Notes: generated from the letters alone by a model not told the origin. A stretch of 64,000 bases of DNA from Bacteroidetes bacterium HGW-Bacteroidetes-8 (GCA_002840895.1 PHCZ01000006.1:1-64000), one strand, 5' to 3'; positions 31,250 to 41,452 are shown, numbered from the stretch's first letter. Made by a program: numbers and translations.

Positions 31250-32537
31250 AATTAGGATCATTGCAGCAACGGCAGCAATTTTTTTCACAGGAACTTTTGC
31301 CTTTGCACAGAGTACCGATGCATTGGGTACGTTTACCCCATACTCCGTATTTGGCGTAGGAGATATTAACAGGGCAGGAACCGCCTTTAACAAAGCAATG
31401 GGAGGTACCGGTATAGGTATAAGAGATAACCGTCTCATAAATATACTTAACCCTGCTGCATATTCGGAGAGAGATACCCTCTCTTTTATGATGGATTTCG
31501 GAATGGATCAGAAAAATCTCTTTATTTCGGGGCAGTCAACAAAATCTGCATATAACGTATTTAATATGCACCATATGGTAATGAGCTTTCCTCTGTTTAA
31601 AAAATCTGCATTTGCATTCGGAGTTACTCCATACAGCAGTGTCGGTTACAAATTCGAAGAGGTGGAGAGTGACCCTGCAACTATTACGGAGCTTGGCGAT
31701 ATTCGTTACCAGAGATATGGAACAGGAGGAATAAACAGAGCATTCCTGGGAGCTTCAATAGGGGTATTTAAAAACTTCTCCCTTGGAGCTGAGGGGGTAT
31801 ACTATTTCGGGACAATTGATCGCAACTCAAATATTATCTTTACTACAAACCAGAGTTACAGAAGCATAAGCACAGGAATGGATTATGTTGTAAGCTCTCT
31901 ATCGGCAAAGTTTGGGATGCAATACAAGACAGATTTTGCAGATGATCTAAATCTTACAGTGGGGGCAACCTGGCTTGCAGGGTCAAAACTTGCCGGGGAT
32001 CTTACAAAATTTGCATACGCTACAAATGCAAGCGGGCTTAAAGATACAATCTACCACAATGTAGAGGAGAACACACAGATGGAGATTCCATCTGAATTGG
32101 GGTTGGGCGTCTCATTAAGAAAAAAAGATAAATGGATGGTTGCTCTGGATTACACAAGACAAGATTGGAGCAAGGTGCAGTTTTCAGAGACACCGGGAGT
32201 AAGTTTCTCTCCCTCGGTGAGCAACTCTATCAAACTGGGTTTTGAGTTTATACCAAACCGATACGATATAAGATACTATTCAAAAAGAGTGACATACAGA
32301 GGTGGAGTCTATTACGAAAACACCTATATGAAGGTTGCGGATAAACAGATTAGTGCAATGGGAATAACATTAGGGGCAACTCTCCCTATTTTTAGGCTTT
32401 ATAACGGAGTTGGGCTCTCAATGGATATGGGGCAACGCGGGTCACTTAAAAACAACATTATACGTGAAAGATATGTGATGTTTAACATAAGCATCTCACT
32501 TCACGACATATGGTTTATTAAATACAGATATGATTAA
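31233..32537 (+). CDS. Outer-membrane beta-barrel protein (OmpP1/FadL-like), hypothetical
   Basis: ORF 434 aa; signal peptide FFTGTFAFAQ, PYSVFGVGDINRAGTAFNKAMGGTGIGIRDNRLINILNPAAYS; overlaps coaX by 17 bp. Confidence 0.75.
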   Translation: MRNRNKIRIIAATAAIFFTGTFAFAQSTDALGTFTPYSVFGVGDINRAGTAFNKAMGGTGIGIRDNRLINILNPAAYSERDTLSFMMDFGMDQKNLFISGQSTKSAYNVFNMHHMVMSFPLFKKSAFAFGVTPYSSVGYKFEEVESDPATITELGDIRYQRYGTGGINRAFLGASIGVFKNFSLGAEGVYYFGTIDRNSNIIFTTNQSYRSISTGMDYVVSSLSAKFGMQYKTDFADDLNLTVGATWLAGSKLAGDLTKFAYATNASGLKDTIYHNVEENTQMEIPSELGLGVSLRKKDKWMVALDYTRQDWSKVQFSETPGVSFSPSVSNSIKLGFEFIPNRYDIRYYSKRVTYRGGVYYENTYMKVADKQISAMGITLGATLPIFRLYNGVGLSMDMGQRGSLKNNIIRERYVMFNISISLHDIWFIKYRYD

Positions 32538-32567
32538 TTACCGGTAATATAATAATTTCTAAAAATC

Positions 32568-33884
32568 ATGAAAAAAGTGCGCATTTTACTAATTTCTACC
32601 ATTCTTTCGCTGTTTGCAACTCTTGGTTATGCCCAAGGTGCTCTGGCAGGCGCCAGCGAAGAGTGTAAATTGAATCTGTCATTTTACAACGACTGGATGA
32701 AACAGGATAACTATGCCGAGGCAGCTCCGCTTTGGAGAGAGGCGTTCCGTCTTTGTCCTCCGGGAGTTAGACAGGGGCTTTACCAAGACGGACAGAAGCT
32801 TTTCAAATATTTCATAGAGAAGAATAAGGACAATCCGAAGGTAAAGAACGCCCTGATAGACTCTTTACTGATGATGTACGACCTGAGAATCCAATATTTC
32901 CCCGGAAGTGCAAGATCGGCTGCAGAGTTCAAGGTTTACGATATGAATCAATATTTGGCAGAGAATGACGAAAAGATATTTGCAGCCATAGAGAAGGCGA
33001 TGGAGTTGGGAGGAGACCGGACCGAGCCCTCAATACTGGTACTTGCTATGCAAAAGGTAAGTAGCCTTTATGCTGCAAAAAAAGTTACCACAGAGAAGGT
33101 ATTGGAGACATACACACGTATAGAGAAGAAGATTGATGCTCAAGTTGCTGCAAAACATCAGGATGCAGATGCAGCAAAGAAAGATATAGACAACCTTTTT
33201 GCAACCAGTGGTGTAGCAAGTTGTGCAAACATTGTTGATCTCTTTACCCCAAGATTTGAGGCGAATCCGGACGATAAAGCTCTGGTTACCACAATTGTGA
33301 AACTGCTCAGCGACCTCGAGTGTACAAATGAAGATCTCTTCTTAAAGACTGTACAGGCTCTTCACAAAATGGAGCCTAACTACCAATCTGCATACTACCT
33401 CTATAAACTATGCAGCGCGAAAGGTGACCACGCAAGTGCTATACAGATGCTTCAGGAGGCAATTGACAGCGATGGAACACCTGACGAGCAGGATGCATCT
33501 CTGCTACTTGAGCTTTCGGATTACTATATGCGTAAAATGGAGAACATCGGCAAGGCTGCCGAGGCGGCAAAACAGGCTATTCAAAAAAGCCCGACTGTTG
33601 CCGGAAAAGCAAATCTTATTATCGGCCTTGTTTGGGGCTCGCTCAGATGTACAGGAAATGAGATTGAGGTGAGGGCGAAATACTGGGTTGCAGTAGATTA
33701 TTTGATTAGGGCCAGAAATGCAGATCCTTCTATTGCAGAAGAGGCCTCAAGGTACATCTCTACCTACAGCCAATACTTCCCTGCACAGGAGGAGGCATTT
33801 ATGTACAATATAATTGACGGCTCTTCATATACAGTTAACTGCAATGGAATGAGTGCTGTAACAACAGTGAGAACCCGCAAATAA
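32568..33884 (+). CDS. TPR repeat secreted protein
   Basis: ORF 438 aa; signal peptide, helical repeats YYLYKLCSAKGDHASAIQMLQEAI. Confidence 0.7.
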   Translation: MKKVRILLISTILSLFATLGYAQGALAGASEECKLNLSFYNDWMKQDNYAEAAPLWREAFRLCPPGVRQGLYQDGQKLFKYFIEKNKDNPKVKNALIDSLLMMYDLRIQYFPGSARSAAEFKVYDMNQYLAENDEKIFAAIEKAMELGGDRTEPSILVLAMQKVSSLYAAKKVTTEKVLETYTRIEKKIDAQVAAKHQDADAAKKDIDNLFATSGVASCANIVDLFTPRFEANPDDKALVTTIVKLLSDLECTNEDLFLKTVQALHKMEPNYQSAYYLYKLCSAKGDHASAIQMLQEAIDSDGTPDEQDASLLLELSDYYMRKMENIGKAAEAAKQAIQKSPTVAGKANLIIGLVWGSLRCTGNEIEVRAKYWVAVDYLIRARNADPSIAEEASRYISTYSQYFPAQEEAFMYNIIDGSSYTVNCNGMSAVTTVRTRK

Positions 33885-33888
33885 CAAT

Positions 33889-34527
33889 ATGAGGGCAGAC
33901 TCTTTTCATAGAGTTAAGAATATGGTAGCAGTCACTCTTGTGGTTGCTACCACTCTTTTATCTTGTAAAGATGATATCCCTCTCTCTGAGATCTCTTCAA
34001 CAGAGGAGCTCCCAACCCAAAAGATCGATAATATGACGGTTGTGCAGTACAGGAAAGGGATAACCGCCTATATTGTAGACGCTCCGTTGATGGAGAGATA
34101 TACAGATAATCAAGCCCCATATGATGTCTTCCCATCCGGAATCGTTATGAGGGGCTACACACCGGAAGGGCTGCTTGAAACCAGAATCAGGGCAAACTAC
34201 GCCAAGCACGTTAAAAAGCCGGACGAAGAGATTTGGGAGGCACACGGAAATGTGGTAATAAACAACTATATAAACGGAGACAGAATAGAGACAGATACTC
34301 TCTTCTGGAACAGACTCTCCAAAAGAATCTACACCCACTCCTGGGTAAAGATTACTACTGTAGATCTCTTTATGCAGGGGTATGGAATGGAGTCAGATGA
34401 GATGGCCAGAAATGCAGTAATTCAGAATCCGTTTGACAGCTATGCAATCGTTAGAAGAGATTCCACAGAAATTCCCTATATTGATACGGCCAATTTTATT
34501 GGACCGCTTTTACCTCAATTAAAGTAG
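33889..34527 (+). CDS. lptC: LPS export ABC transporter periplasmic protein LptC
   Basis: ORF 212 aa; lipobox TTLLSCKD, RANYAKHVKKPDEEIWEAHGNVVINNYINGDRIETDTLFWNR. Confidence 0.85.
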   Translation: MRADSFHRVKNMVAVTLVVATTLLSCKDDIPLSEISSTEELPTQKIDNMTVVQYRKGITAYIVDAPLMERYTDNQAPYDVFPSGIVMRGYTPEGLLETRIRANYAKHVKKPDEEIWEAHGNVVINNYINGDRIETDTLFWNRLSKRIYTHSWVKITTVDLFMQGYGMESDEMARNAVIQNPFDSYAIVRRDSTEIPYIDTANFIGPLLPQLK

Positions 34528-34542
34528 AGAGTTTTAACAAAT

Positions 34543-35661
34543 ATGGTGATTCAAATAGTCATATCTTCGGTCTCACTAATCTTACTGGCTCTCTTTACAG
34601 CCATTGAGAGGGCTTTGGGCTCTTTCAATCAACTACGCTATGAGGTCGATAAGAAGCAGGAGAAGAGCTATGCGCTGGTTACAGAGGAGCTGCTGGAGAG
34701 GGAGGGGGAGTTGTTAAGTTCGCTGAAAGTGGGAACAGATATCTTTCTGATAACATTCGGAGTTTCGTTTGCTCTTATCTTTCCAAACATTCTATGGGGA
34801 GTGCCACTAGCTTTTGTTGCAGTACTTCTACTGGCAAAGGTCTTACCTATGGCTGTTGCCACAGTAAATGCGCATTTTATTATAGAGCACCTGATCTTCT
34901 TTGCAAAGGGGGTGCTTACAATTCTTTCGCCATTTATTAAGAGAGAGACCCAGAGTCATATTCCGGAAAGAGAGGAGTCTAACGAGATGGTCATTTTCCA
35001 AAATGTACTCAACTTCTCAGAGGTCAAGGTAAAAGAGTGTATGATTCCTCGTACCGAAATCTGCGCAATATCTGAAAGCGCCACAATTGAGGAGCTTTTA
35101 ACTCTATTTGCAGATTCAAAATACTCAAGAATAATAGTTTACAGAGAGAGTATAGATAAGATAACCGGATATGTTCACTCCAAAGATCTCTTTTCCGGTG
35201 GGAAACCAATTAAGGATATTATCCGGCCGATAGACTTTTTTTCGGAGGAGATGGGGGCACAGAAGCTTCTCGCCACACTCATCAAGAACAAGCGCTCAAT
35301 AGCTGTTGTGAATGACGAATACGGAGGTACGGCCGGGATTGTAACTCTGGAAGATCTCATTGAGGAGATTTTTGGGGAGATATCGGACGAGCTGGACAAG
35401 GAAGATCTGGTAGAAAAGAGAGTATCGGATAGTGAATTTATCTTCTCGGCCCGTCTTGAAATCAAATATCTGAACAAAAACTACGATCTTGATATTCCTG
35501 AGAATGAAGATTATGAAACACTGGGTGGATTCATAACCTATTTTCACGAGAATATTCCGGCCCAGGGAGAGACCCTACTTTACAGAAATTTAGAGTTTAC
35601 TATTCTTAAAACAAGTACAATCAGGCTGGAGAGTGTGGTCCTTCGAATTGTTGGGGAATAG
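34543..35661 (+). CDS. Hemolysin/CorC family protein with CNNM, CBS pair and CorC_HlyC domains
   Basis: ORF 372 aa; VKECMIPRTEICAIS, DKITGYVHSKDLF, VNDEYGGTAGIVTLEDLIEEIFGEI. Confidence 0.92.
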   Translation: MVIQIVISSVSLILLALFTAIERALGSFNQLRYEVDKKQEKSYALVTEELLEREGELLSSLKVGTDIFLITFGVSFALIFPNILWGVPLAFVAVLLLAKVLPMAVATVNAHFIIEHLIFFAKGVLTILSPFIKRETQSHIPEREESNEMVIFQNVLNFSEVKVKECMIPRTEICAISESATIEELLTLFADSKYSRIIVYRESIDKITGYVHSKDLFSGGKPIKDIIRPIDFFSEEMGAQKLLATLIKNKRSIAVVNDEYGGTAGIVTLEDLIEEIFGEISDELDKEDLVEKRVSDSEFIFSARLEIKYLNKNYDLDIPENEDYETLGGFITYFHENIPAQGETLLYRNLEFTILKTSTIRLESVVLRIVGE

Positions 35662-35729
35662 ACAAATCATTAATAAAAAATTACTATCTTCGCGCCTTAC
35701 AAGAAAATAACCTATTAAAAAAAAATAAA

Positions 35730-37829
35730 ATGGCAGTTCTCGAGAAGATCCGCGTTAAAATGGGTGTCTTTATCACTGTAATTATCGGTGTGGCACTACT
35801 TTCATTTATTGTTGACGCAGACACACTACAGTCGGCTGTATCTATGTTCTCATCCAGATATAATGTTGGGGAGATGGATGGTAAAGCCATATCTTATCAA
35901 GATTTTCAGAAAAGGGTAGACTACTTTACCCGGATAAATCAACTAATGACAGGTTCGGCAGCTCTGGACGAAAAGAGCTCCGAGATGGTTAACCAAAGTG
36001 CGTGGCAGGACCTGCTGAGCGACAATGTTCTTATTCCTACAATTGAGGATGCCGGCATTGCAGTAGGAGAGGAGGAGCTTTTCGACCTAAGCCAGGGATC
36101 TAATATATCTCAGGTTCTCTCTCGCGAGAGAGGTTTTCTTGGAGCAGACGGGCAATTTGACAGAAACCTTCTAATTCAGTTTATCAAATCGATTCCACAG
36201 GACAACACCGGTGACCTTGCTACATATTGGGAGTATCTTGAGAAGAATATGATAGTTGACCAGATGGTTAACAAATATGTTACTCTACTCTCTAAGAGCA
36301 ATATTCAGAATCCTGTACAGCTCAGAAGAGTAATTGAAGACAACAACATCACATCTGATGTCTCTTTTATTATCCAGCCTTACGGTTTTGCCGAGGATAC
36401 AACAATACTGGTATCAAAGAAAGAGGCTAAAGATTACTACACAAAATATAAGCATACCCTTGAACAACCTGCCGGCAGAGATCTCGAATATGTAGTATTT
36501 GAGGTGGTTCCGTCTACACAAGATATTATATCAGCAGAGAGTGAGATAGAGAAGCTTGTGGAGGAGTTCTCCACCACTACTAACTTGAGAGGGTTCCTTG
36601 TTAGAAATTCAGATAAACCTTTGGATCTGAATTATTATAAAGCAGGCGAACTTGCCTCTAAATCTCCGGTTCTGGACAGCTTCGCTTTTAAGGCAAAGAT
36701 TGGAGAGGTGCTTGCACCATACAAAGAGGGAGATATCTTCCGTTCGGCAAGAGTTATATCTGCAAAACAACTTCCGGACTCAGTTTTTGTAAACCACATT
36801 CTTCTTGCCAATCAGGACAAAGCGGTTGCAAAGAGATCTGCAGACAGCCTTATACAACTCATAGAGAAGGGTGCAGATTTTTCTCAGATAGCTGCTGCAA
36901 ACTCACTGGACAAAAACCCTAATGTTACTCCTGGCGAACTTGGATGGCTCACACAGGCAACTCTTATTCCAGGCTTCGATACCTGCTTTGTATCTCCTGT
37001 TAACAAACTTATCACAGTTGAGACAAACTACGGGCTTCATATACTTAAAGTATCACAAAAGACAAAACCTGTAACAAAGGTTCAGGTTGCCATTCTTGAG
37101 AAGGCTGCTGTTGCCAGCAAAGAGACCTTCCAGAGCTTCTACTCTAAGGCAAACGAGCTAGCTTCCAAGTCTGATGGTAAAATTGAAAAGTTCAATGAGC
37201 TTACTGCTCAAATGAACCTATATCCGCTTCAGGCAAAAAACATTGCAGAGGGGGCAAAAAGTATCTCCAGCTATAACAATGCAAGAGAGATAACAAGATG
37301 GGCTTATGAGGCAGAGGTAGGAAGCGTTTCTCAGATAATATCTATTGACAACAAATATTTCTTTGTTGTTGCACTTACGGGTATCAGAGAGAAGGGCATT
37401 CCGCCATTTGAGATGATTGAGAAAGAGATTGCAACCACAATCAGGAGAGAGAAATCGTGGGAGAAGGCTCTCGCTTCGGTAAAAGAGAAGGTTTCCGGAC
37501 TTACATCTCTTGATGCTATGGCGGAGAAGCTTGGGACAACCGTTAGCAAGCAGACAGGTGTTTCGTTTGGTGCTCCCGGCTCACAAAGCTTTGACCCTAA
37601 GTTCATCGGCTTCGTTGCAGGTGCTCAGCCAAATACTCTTGTAGGCCCGGTTGCGGGTAATGTGGGAGTTTACATCTTCCAGGTAGATTCAAGGGAGACA
37701 GGAGCATTCTTTACAGAGGACGACGCAAAAACAGCCGGCCTGCAAGCTTTCAGCTACCAGATCCAAATGATTCCATCAATACTGGAGAAGAAAGCAAAGG
37801 TACAAGATAATAGAGCGAAGTTTTTTTAA
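35730..37829 (+). CDS. Peptidylprolyl isomerase/foldase with SurA_N and PpiC domains (PpiD-like)
   Basis: ORF 699 aa; N-terminal TM, VNHILLANQDKAVAKRSADSLIQLIEKGADFSQIAAANSLD...GELGWLTQATLIPGFD. Confidence 0.88.
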   Translation: MAVLEKIRVKMGVFITVIIGVALLSFIVDADTLQSAVSMFSSRYNVGEMDGKAISYQDFQKRVDYFTRINQLMTGSAALDEKSSEMVNQSAWQDLLSDNVLIPTIEDAGIAVGEEELFDLSQGSNISQVLSRERGFLGADGQFDRNLLIQFIKSIPQDNTGDLATYWEYLEKNMIVDQMVNKYVTLLSKSNIQNPVQLRRVIEDNNITSDVSFIIQPYGFAEDTTILVSKKEAKDYYTKYKHTLEQPAGRDLEYVVFEVVPSTQDIISAESEIEKLVEEFSTTTNLRGFLVRNSDKPLDLNYYKAGELASKSPVLDSFAFKAKIGEVLAPYKEGDIFRSARVISAKQLPDSVFVNHILLANQDKAVAKRSADSLIQLIEKGADFSQIAAANSLDKNPNVTPGELGWLTQATLIPGFDTCFVSPVNKLITVETNYGLHILKVSQKTKPVTKVQVAILEKAAVASKETFQSFYSKANELASKSDGKIEKFNELTAQMNLYPLQAKNIAEGAKSISSYNNAREITRWAYEAEVGSVSQIISIDNKYFFVVALTGIREKGIPPFEMIEKEIATTIRREKSWEKALASVKEKVSGLTSLDAMAEKLGTTVSKQTGVSFGAPGSQSFDPKFIGFVAGAQPNTLVGPVAGNVGVYIFQVDSRETGAFFTEDDAKTAGLQAFSYQIQMIPSILEKKAKVQDNRAKFF

Positions 37830-37877
37830 CCTTGCCAAGCATCGTGGGGCTTCGCTGATTTCCAGTGATTTAAATAA

Positions 37878-37912
37878 AAGAGGCTGTCTAAAATTAGGCA
37901 GCCTCTTCTTTT
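37878..37912 (+). terminator. Rho-independent terminator after the PpiD-like gene
   Basis: 13-bp stem aagaggctgtcta / taggcagcctctt (one G-U), 4-nt loop, T-rich tail. Confidence 0.82.
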
Positions 37913-38053
37913 ATGTAAAGTCTCTACTTATGCTGTGGAAAGCCCACCGGCTGCAACGCAGTTTTTCTTAACGCTTTTTTCTTTGTGTTTTTCGGGGCTT
38001 CCGGAACGCCTCCCTACGGTCGTTGAACGGTCCTCAGCCTTTTTCCGAACAAG

Positions 38054-38177
38054 CTTTGCCAGAGTTTGATGTAATTACTTATCTACCTAATAATTATAAA
38101 ACCCAGTTTTCCGAATTTGGAAAACTGGGTTTTATGTTTAATTGACTTATTGCGAGATACATCAAACTCTGGCAAAG
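38054..38177. repeat. 124-bp nested inverted-repeat element (20-bp arms around a 40-bp hairpin)
   Basis: ctttgccagagtttgatgta (38054-38073) and tacatcaaactctggcaaag (38158-38177) are perfect reverse complements; perfect 17-bp stem hairpin 38096-38135; both share the centre 38115.5. Confidence 0.92.
38096..38135. terminator. Probable bidirectional intrinsic terminator hairpin
   Basis: ataaaacccagttttcc-gaattt-ggaaaactgggttttat, with A/T flanks on both sides. Confidence 0.75.
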
Positions 38178-39281
38178 TTAGACGTTAAACCGGAAGTGCA
38201 TTATATCACCATCCTGGACAACGTACTCTTTACCCTCTACGGCCATCTTTCCGGCCTCTTTGCAGGCGGCTTCGGTTCCGTATTTTACATAATCGCTGTA
38301 TTTGATAACCTCTGCACGGATAAAACCCTTTTCGAAGTCGGTGTGAATCACTCCCGCAGCCTGTGGTGCCTTGAATCCTCTTGGATAGGTCCACGCCCTC
38401 ACCTCCTGGATGCCGGCTGTAAAGTAGGTCTCCAGGTTGAGCAGAGAGTAGGCAGATCTTATAAGGCGTGCAACTCCGGAAGAGTTTAGACCGATTTCGT
38501 TCAAAAACATCTCCCTCTCCTCAAATGTATCCAGTTCCGCAATCTCGGACTCTATCTTAGCTGCCACAACCAGCAATTCGGCATCTTCCTCTTTTATTGC
38601 CTCGCGAACCATATCAACATAGGCGTTTCCATCTTTAGCCGATGCCTCATCTACGTTACAAACATATAGAACAGGCTTATTGGTAAGAAGAAACAGCTCT
38701 TTTGACATCTTTGCATCCTCGGCATTTTCGAAGATAACTGTTCTGGCAGACTTTCCCTGAACTAAAGCCTCTTTAAACTTAATCAGAATATCGTACATCC
38801 TTTTGGCATTTTTATCGCCACCGGTTTGAGCCATCTTCTGAACCTTGTTTATACGACTCTCAACAGTGTCGAGATCTTTTATCTGCAACTCTGTGTCAAT
38901 TATCTCCTTATCTCTTACAGGATTTATGTTTCCGTCTACGTGCACAATATTGTCATCGTCAAAACAGCGAAGCACGTGAATGATTGCATCTGTCTCACGA
39001 ATGTTTGCAAGAAACTGATTTCCAAGCCCCTCTCCCTTACTGGCCCCCTTTACCAATCCGGCGATATCTACAATCTCTACAGTTGCAGGAACAACCCTAT
39101 GGGGTTTAACCAGCTTTTCCAGAACCTGAAGCCGCTCATCCGGAACAACTGTTGAGCCTATGTTGGGCTCTATCGTGCAAAAAGGGAAGTTTGCAGATTG
39201 AGCCTTACCCGAACTGATGCAATTAAAGAGTGTCGATTTGCCTACGTTGGGAAGTCCAACTATTCCACATTGAAGTGCCAT
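38178..39281 (-). CDS. ychF: Redox-regulated ATPase YchF
   Basis: ORF 367 aa; MALQCGIVGLPNVGKSTLFNCIS, FPFCTIEPNIG, VDIAGLVKGASKGEGLGNQFLANIRE. Confidence 0.96.
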   Translation of the reverse strand: MALQCGIVGLPNVGKSTLFNCISSGKAQSANFPFCTIEPNIGSTVVPDERLQVLEKLVKPHRVVPATVEIVDIAGLVKGASKGEGLGNQFLANIRETDAIIHVLRCFDDDNIVHVDGNINPVRDKEIIDTELQIKDLDTVESRINKVQKMAQTGGDKNAKRMYDILIKFKEALVQGKSARTVIFENAEDAKMSKELFLLTNKPVLYVCNVDEASAKDGNAYVDMVREAIKEEDAELLVVAAKIESEIAELDTFEEREMFLNEIGLNSSGVARLIRSAYSLLNLETYFTAGIQEVRAWTYPRGFKAPQAAGVIHTDFEKGFIRAEVIKYSDYVKYGTEAACKEAGKMAVEGKEYVVQDGDIMHFRFNV

Positions 39282-39465
39282 TACCTTATATTTTACTAAT
39301 AATTATATACTACTGCTTTTTTGAGGGTGCGAAATTAGCAAAAAAAGGGGGATAAATCTAAATTCAGATAATTTATGCTTAGAATCAGATATTTATGCTG
39401 CAGTAAAACTGTTTTTATCTATATAGTTTTTATGTTTGTAACGCATTTAACGGCGACTCTACCCA

Positions 39466-40608
39466 ATGGTAAGATTTGTATTGATAATCTGTTTTGCATT
39501 TTGTGTAGGGCCGGCAAGCAGTCGGCCGCAGGGTAACCCTCACGATAGCGTGAAGGATTACCTTATTGTTTTCTGGAATTTGGAGAATTTTTTTGACACC
39601 AGGTTTGATCCCGGCAAGGAGGATGGAACCTTTATCCCTACGGGGGAGAAACGGTGGACAAGGAGCCGTTTTATTGATAAACGAAACGGAATAGCAAAAA
39701 CAATTATAGATATAGGAGCTTTCCCGGCTCTTATTGGGTTAGCTGAGGTTGAGAACAGATATGTCCTTAATCAACTTATCTATGAGACCCCGCTGGCGAT
39801 GGGTGGGTTTGCAATTATTCACAGAGACTCTCCGGACAGGCGGGGGATTGATGTGGCACTACTTTATTGCCGCAGTCAGTATCGACCGCTTAAAAACAGC
39901 TTTATAAAGGTAAGGCTTACTGACACGGCGAATAGCTATTTAACAGACTCTATAAAGGTCCATCCGGCAGGCTCCGCAGACCCTTATATCACCAGAGAGA
40001 TTCTCTATAGCAAAGGTGTTTTTCACGACCTGGATACTGTGCACTTATTTGTAAACCACTGGCCGTCAAAGTTTGGAGGAGAGGATGCCTCTGCTCCTTA
40101 TCGGGAGGCTGCTGCAGATGCTCTGGCCGGTGTGTGTGACTCAATTCTTGCAAAGAGTAGCAGGGCAAATATCCTGGTGATGGGAGACTTTAATGATACA
40201 CCGGATTCTGAGGTGATTAAAAATATTCAATTAAGATGCAGTTTAAAGGTTCTCAGGAGTTACAGGCAGGGTGGCAGGAGGCCTCTGGGAGAGAGAATTT
40301 TTGGAGGTCAGAAAGATGAAGAAAACAATAAGGAGGGGGGGGCAAGAGTAATAGAGACAGGGACAATTAAGTATAAGGGGGTGTGGGAACAGATAGATAT
40401 GTTTATGGTTTCGCAGAATCTTTTAGATAGCAGAGAGCCTATCTCTACCGGGGATGAGTGTTTTACTCTCTTCTCCCCACCATATTTGATGGAGAGGGAC
40501 AGGGCATATACCGGATTTAAACCAAAAAGAACCTATATCGGGCCCAGGTATAACGGGGGGCTGAGTGATCATCTGCCTGTAATACTTAAAGTTAATAGAA
40601 ATTGGTGA
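39466..40608 (+). CDS. Endonuclease/exonuclease/phosphatase family protein, secreted
   Basis: ORF 380 aa; FWNLENFFDTRFDPGKEDGTFIP, GLAEVENRYVL, NILVMGDFNDTPDSEVI, GGLSDHLPVILKV. Confidence 0.88.
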   Translation: MVRFVLIICFAFCVGPASSRPQGNPHDSVKDYLIVFWNLENFFDTRFDPGKEDGTFIPTGEKRWTRSRFIDKRNGIAKTIIDIGAFPALIGLAEVENRYVLNQLIYETPLAMGGFAIIHRDSPDRRGIDVALLYCRSQYRPLKNSFIKVRLTDTANSYLTDSIKVHPAGSADPYITREILYSKGVFHDLDTVHLFVNHWPSKFGGEDASAPYREAAADALAGVCDSILAKSSRANILVMGDFNDTPDSEVIKNIQLRCSLKVLRSYRQGGRRPLGERIFGGQKDEENNKEGGARVIETGTIKYKGVWEQIDMFMVSQNLLDSREPISTGDECFTLFSPPYLMERDRAYTGFKPKRTYIGPRYNGGLSDHLPVILKVNRNW

Positions 40609-40648
40609 TCCGTTCAATGCATACTTTTAATTTTCCTATCTTTGCGCT

Positions 40649-41452
40649 ATGTATGTAAGAGCTAAAAAAGCACTTGGTCAACACTTTTTGAAAGACCAAA
40701 AAATTGCCACACGAATTGTAGAGGCGCTCCAGATTCCGGAGGAGAGTTTAGCAGGCGGCACAAATGTAATTGAGGTTGGGCCGGGAACGGGTGTGCTCAC
40801 TCAATACCTTGTTAATAACCCCAAAATAAATCTGGTTTTGGCAGAGATAGACAGTGAGTCTGTACAGTTTCTAAAGATCCACTATCCAAACCTGGGATCT
40901 GCACTTATCGAGGGGGATTTTCTTAAGATGGATCTTGCAAAGATCTTTTCCGGAGATTTTATGGTTATTGGAAACTTTCCATACAATATATCTTCTCAGA
41001 TATTCTTCAAGGTGCTTGAGTACCGGGAGAGGGTACCTCAGGTGGTGGGGATGTTACAGAGAGAGGTGGCAGAGAGGCTTGCATCTCCTCCCGGAAACAA
41101 GAGTTACGGGATACTATCTGTGCTACTGCAGGCGTGGTACGACATTGAGTACCTCTTTACCGTAGACGAAAATTCATTTACCCCTCCACCCAAGGTAAAA
41201 TCTGCAGTTATAAGGATAAAGAGAAATTTGAGAACATCACTGGGGTGCGATGAGGTGTTGTTCAAAAGTGTAATAAAGACAACCTTTAACCAAAGGAGAA
41301 AGACAATAAGAAACTCAATTAAGCCCATAGCGGGCGGTGTGACTCTGCCGGAGGATATATTAATGACCAAGAGGCCGGAACAGCTCTCCGTAGAGCAGTT
41401 TGTAGAGCTTACAAACCTACTGGAGAGATGTCTACAACAACCTGCTACTTAG
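40649..41452 (+). CDS. rsmA: 16S rRNA (adenine1518/1519-N6)-dimethyltransferase
   Basis: ORF 267 aa; AKKALGQHFLKDQKIATRIV, IEVGPGTGVLTQYL, VIGNFPYNISSQIFFK. Confidence 0.95.
   Translation: MYVRAKKALGQHFLKDQKIATRIVEALQIPEESLAGGTNVIEVGPGTGVLTQYLVNNPKINLVLAEIDSESVQFLKIHYPNLGSALIEGDFLKMDLAKIFSGDFMVIGNFPYNISSQIFFKVLEYRERVPQVVGMLQREVAERLASPPGNKSYGILSVLLQAWYDIEYLFTVDENSFTPPPKVKSAVIRIKRNLRTSLGCDEVLFKSVIKTTFNQRRKTIRNSIKPIAGGVTLPEDILMTKRPEQLSVEQFVELTNLLERCLQQPAT

Noticed and set aside
41445-41452. 8-bp convergent overlap between rsmA and the ABC permease gene
   Set aside because: Ordinary compact-genome tail-to-tail overlap; both reading frames are intact
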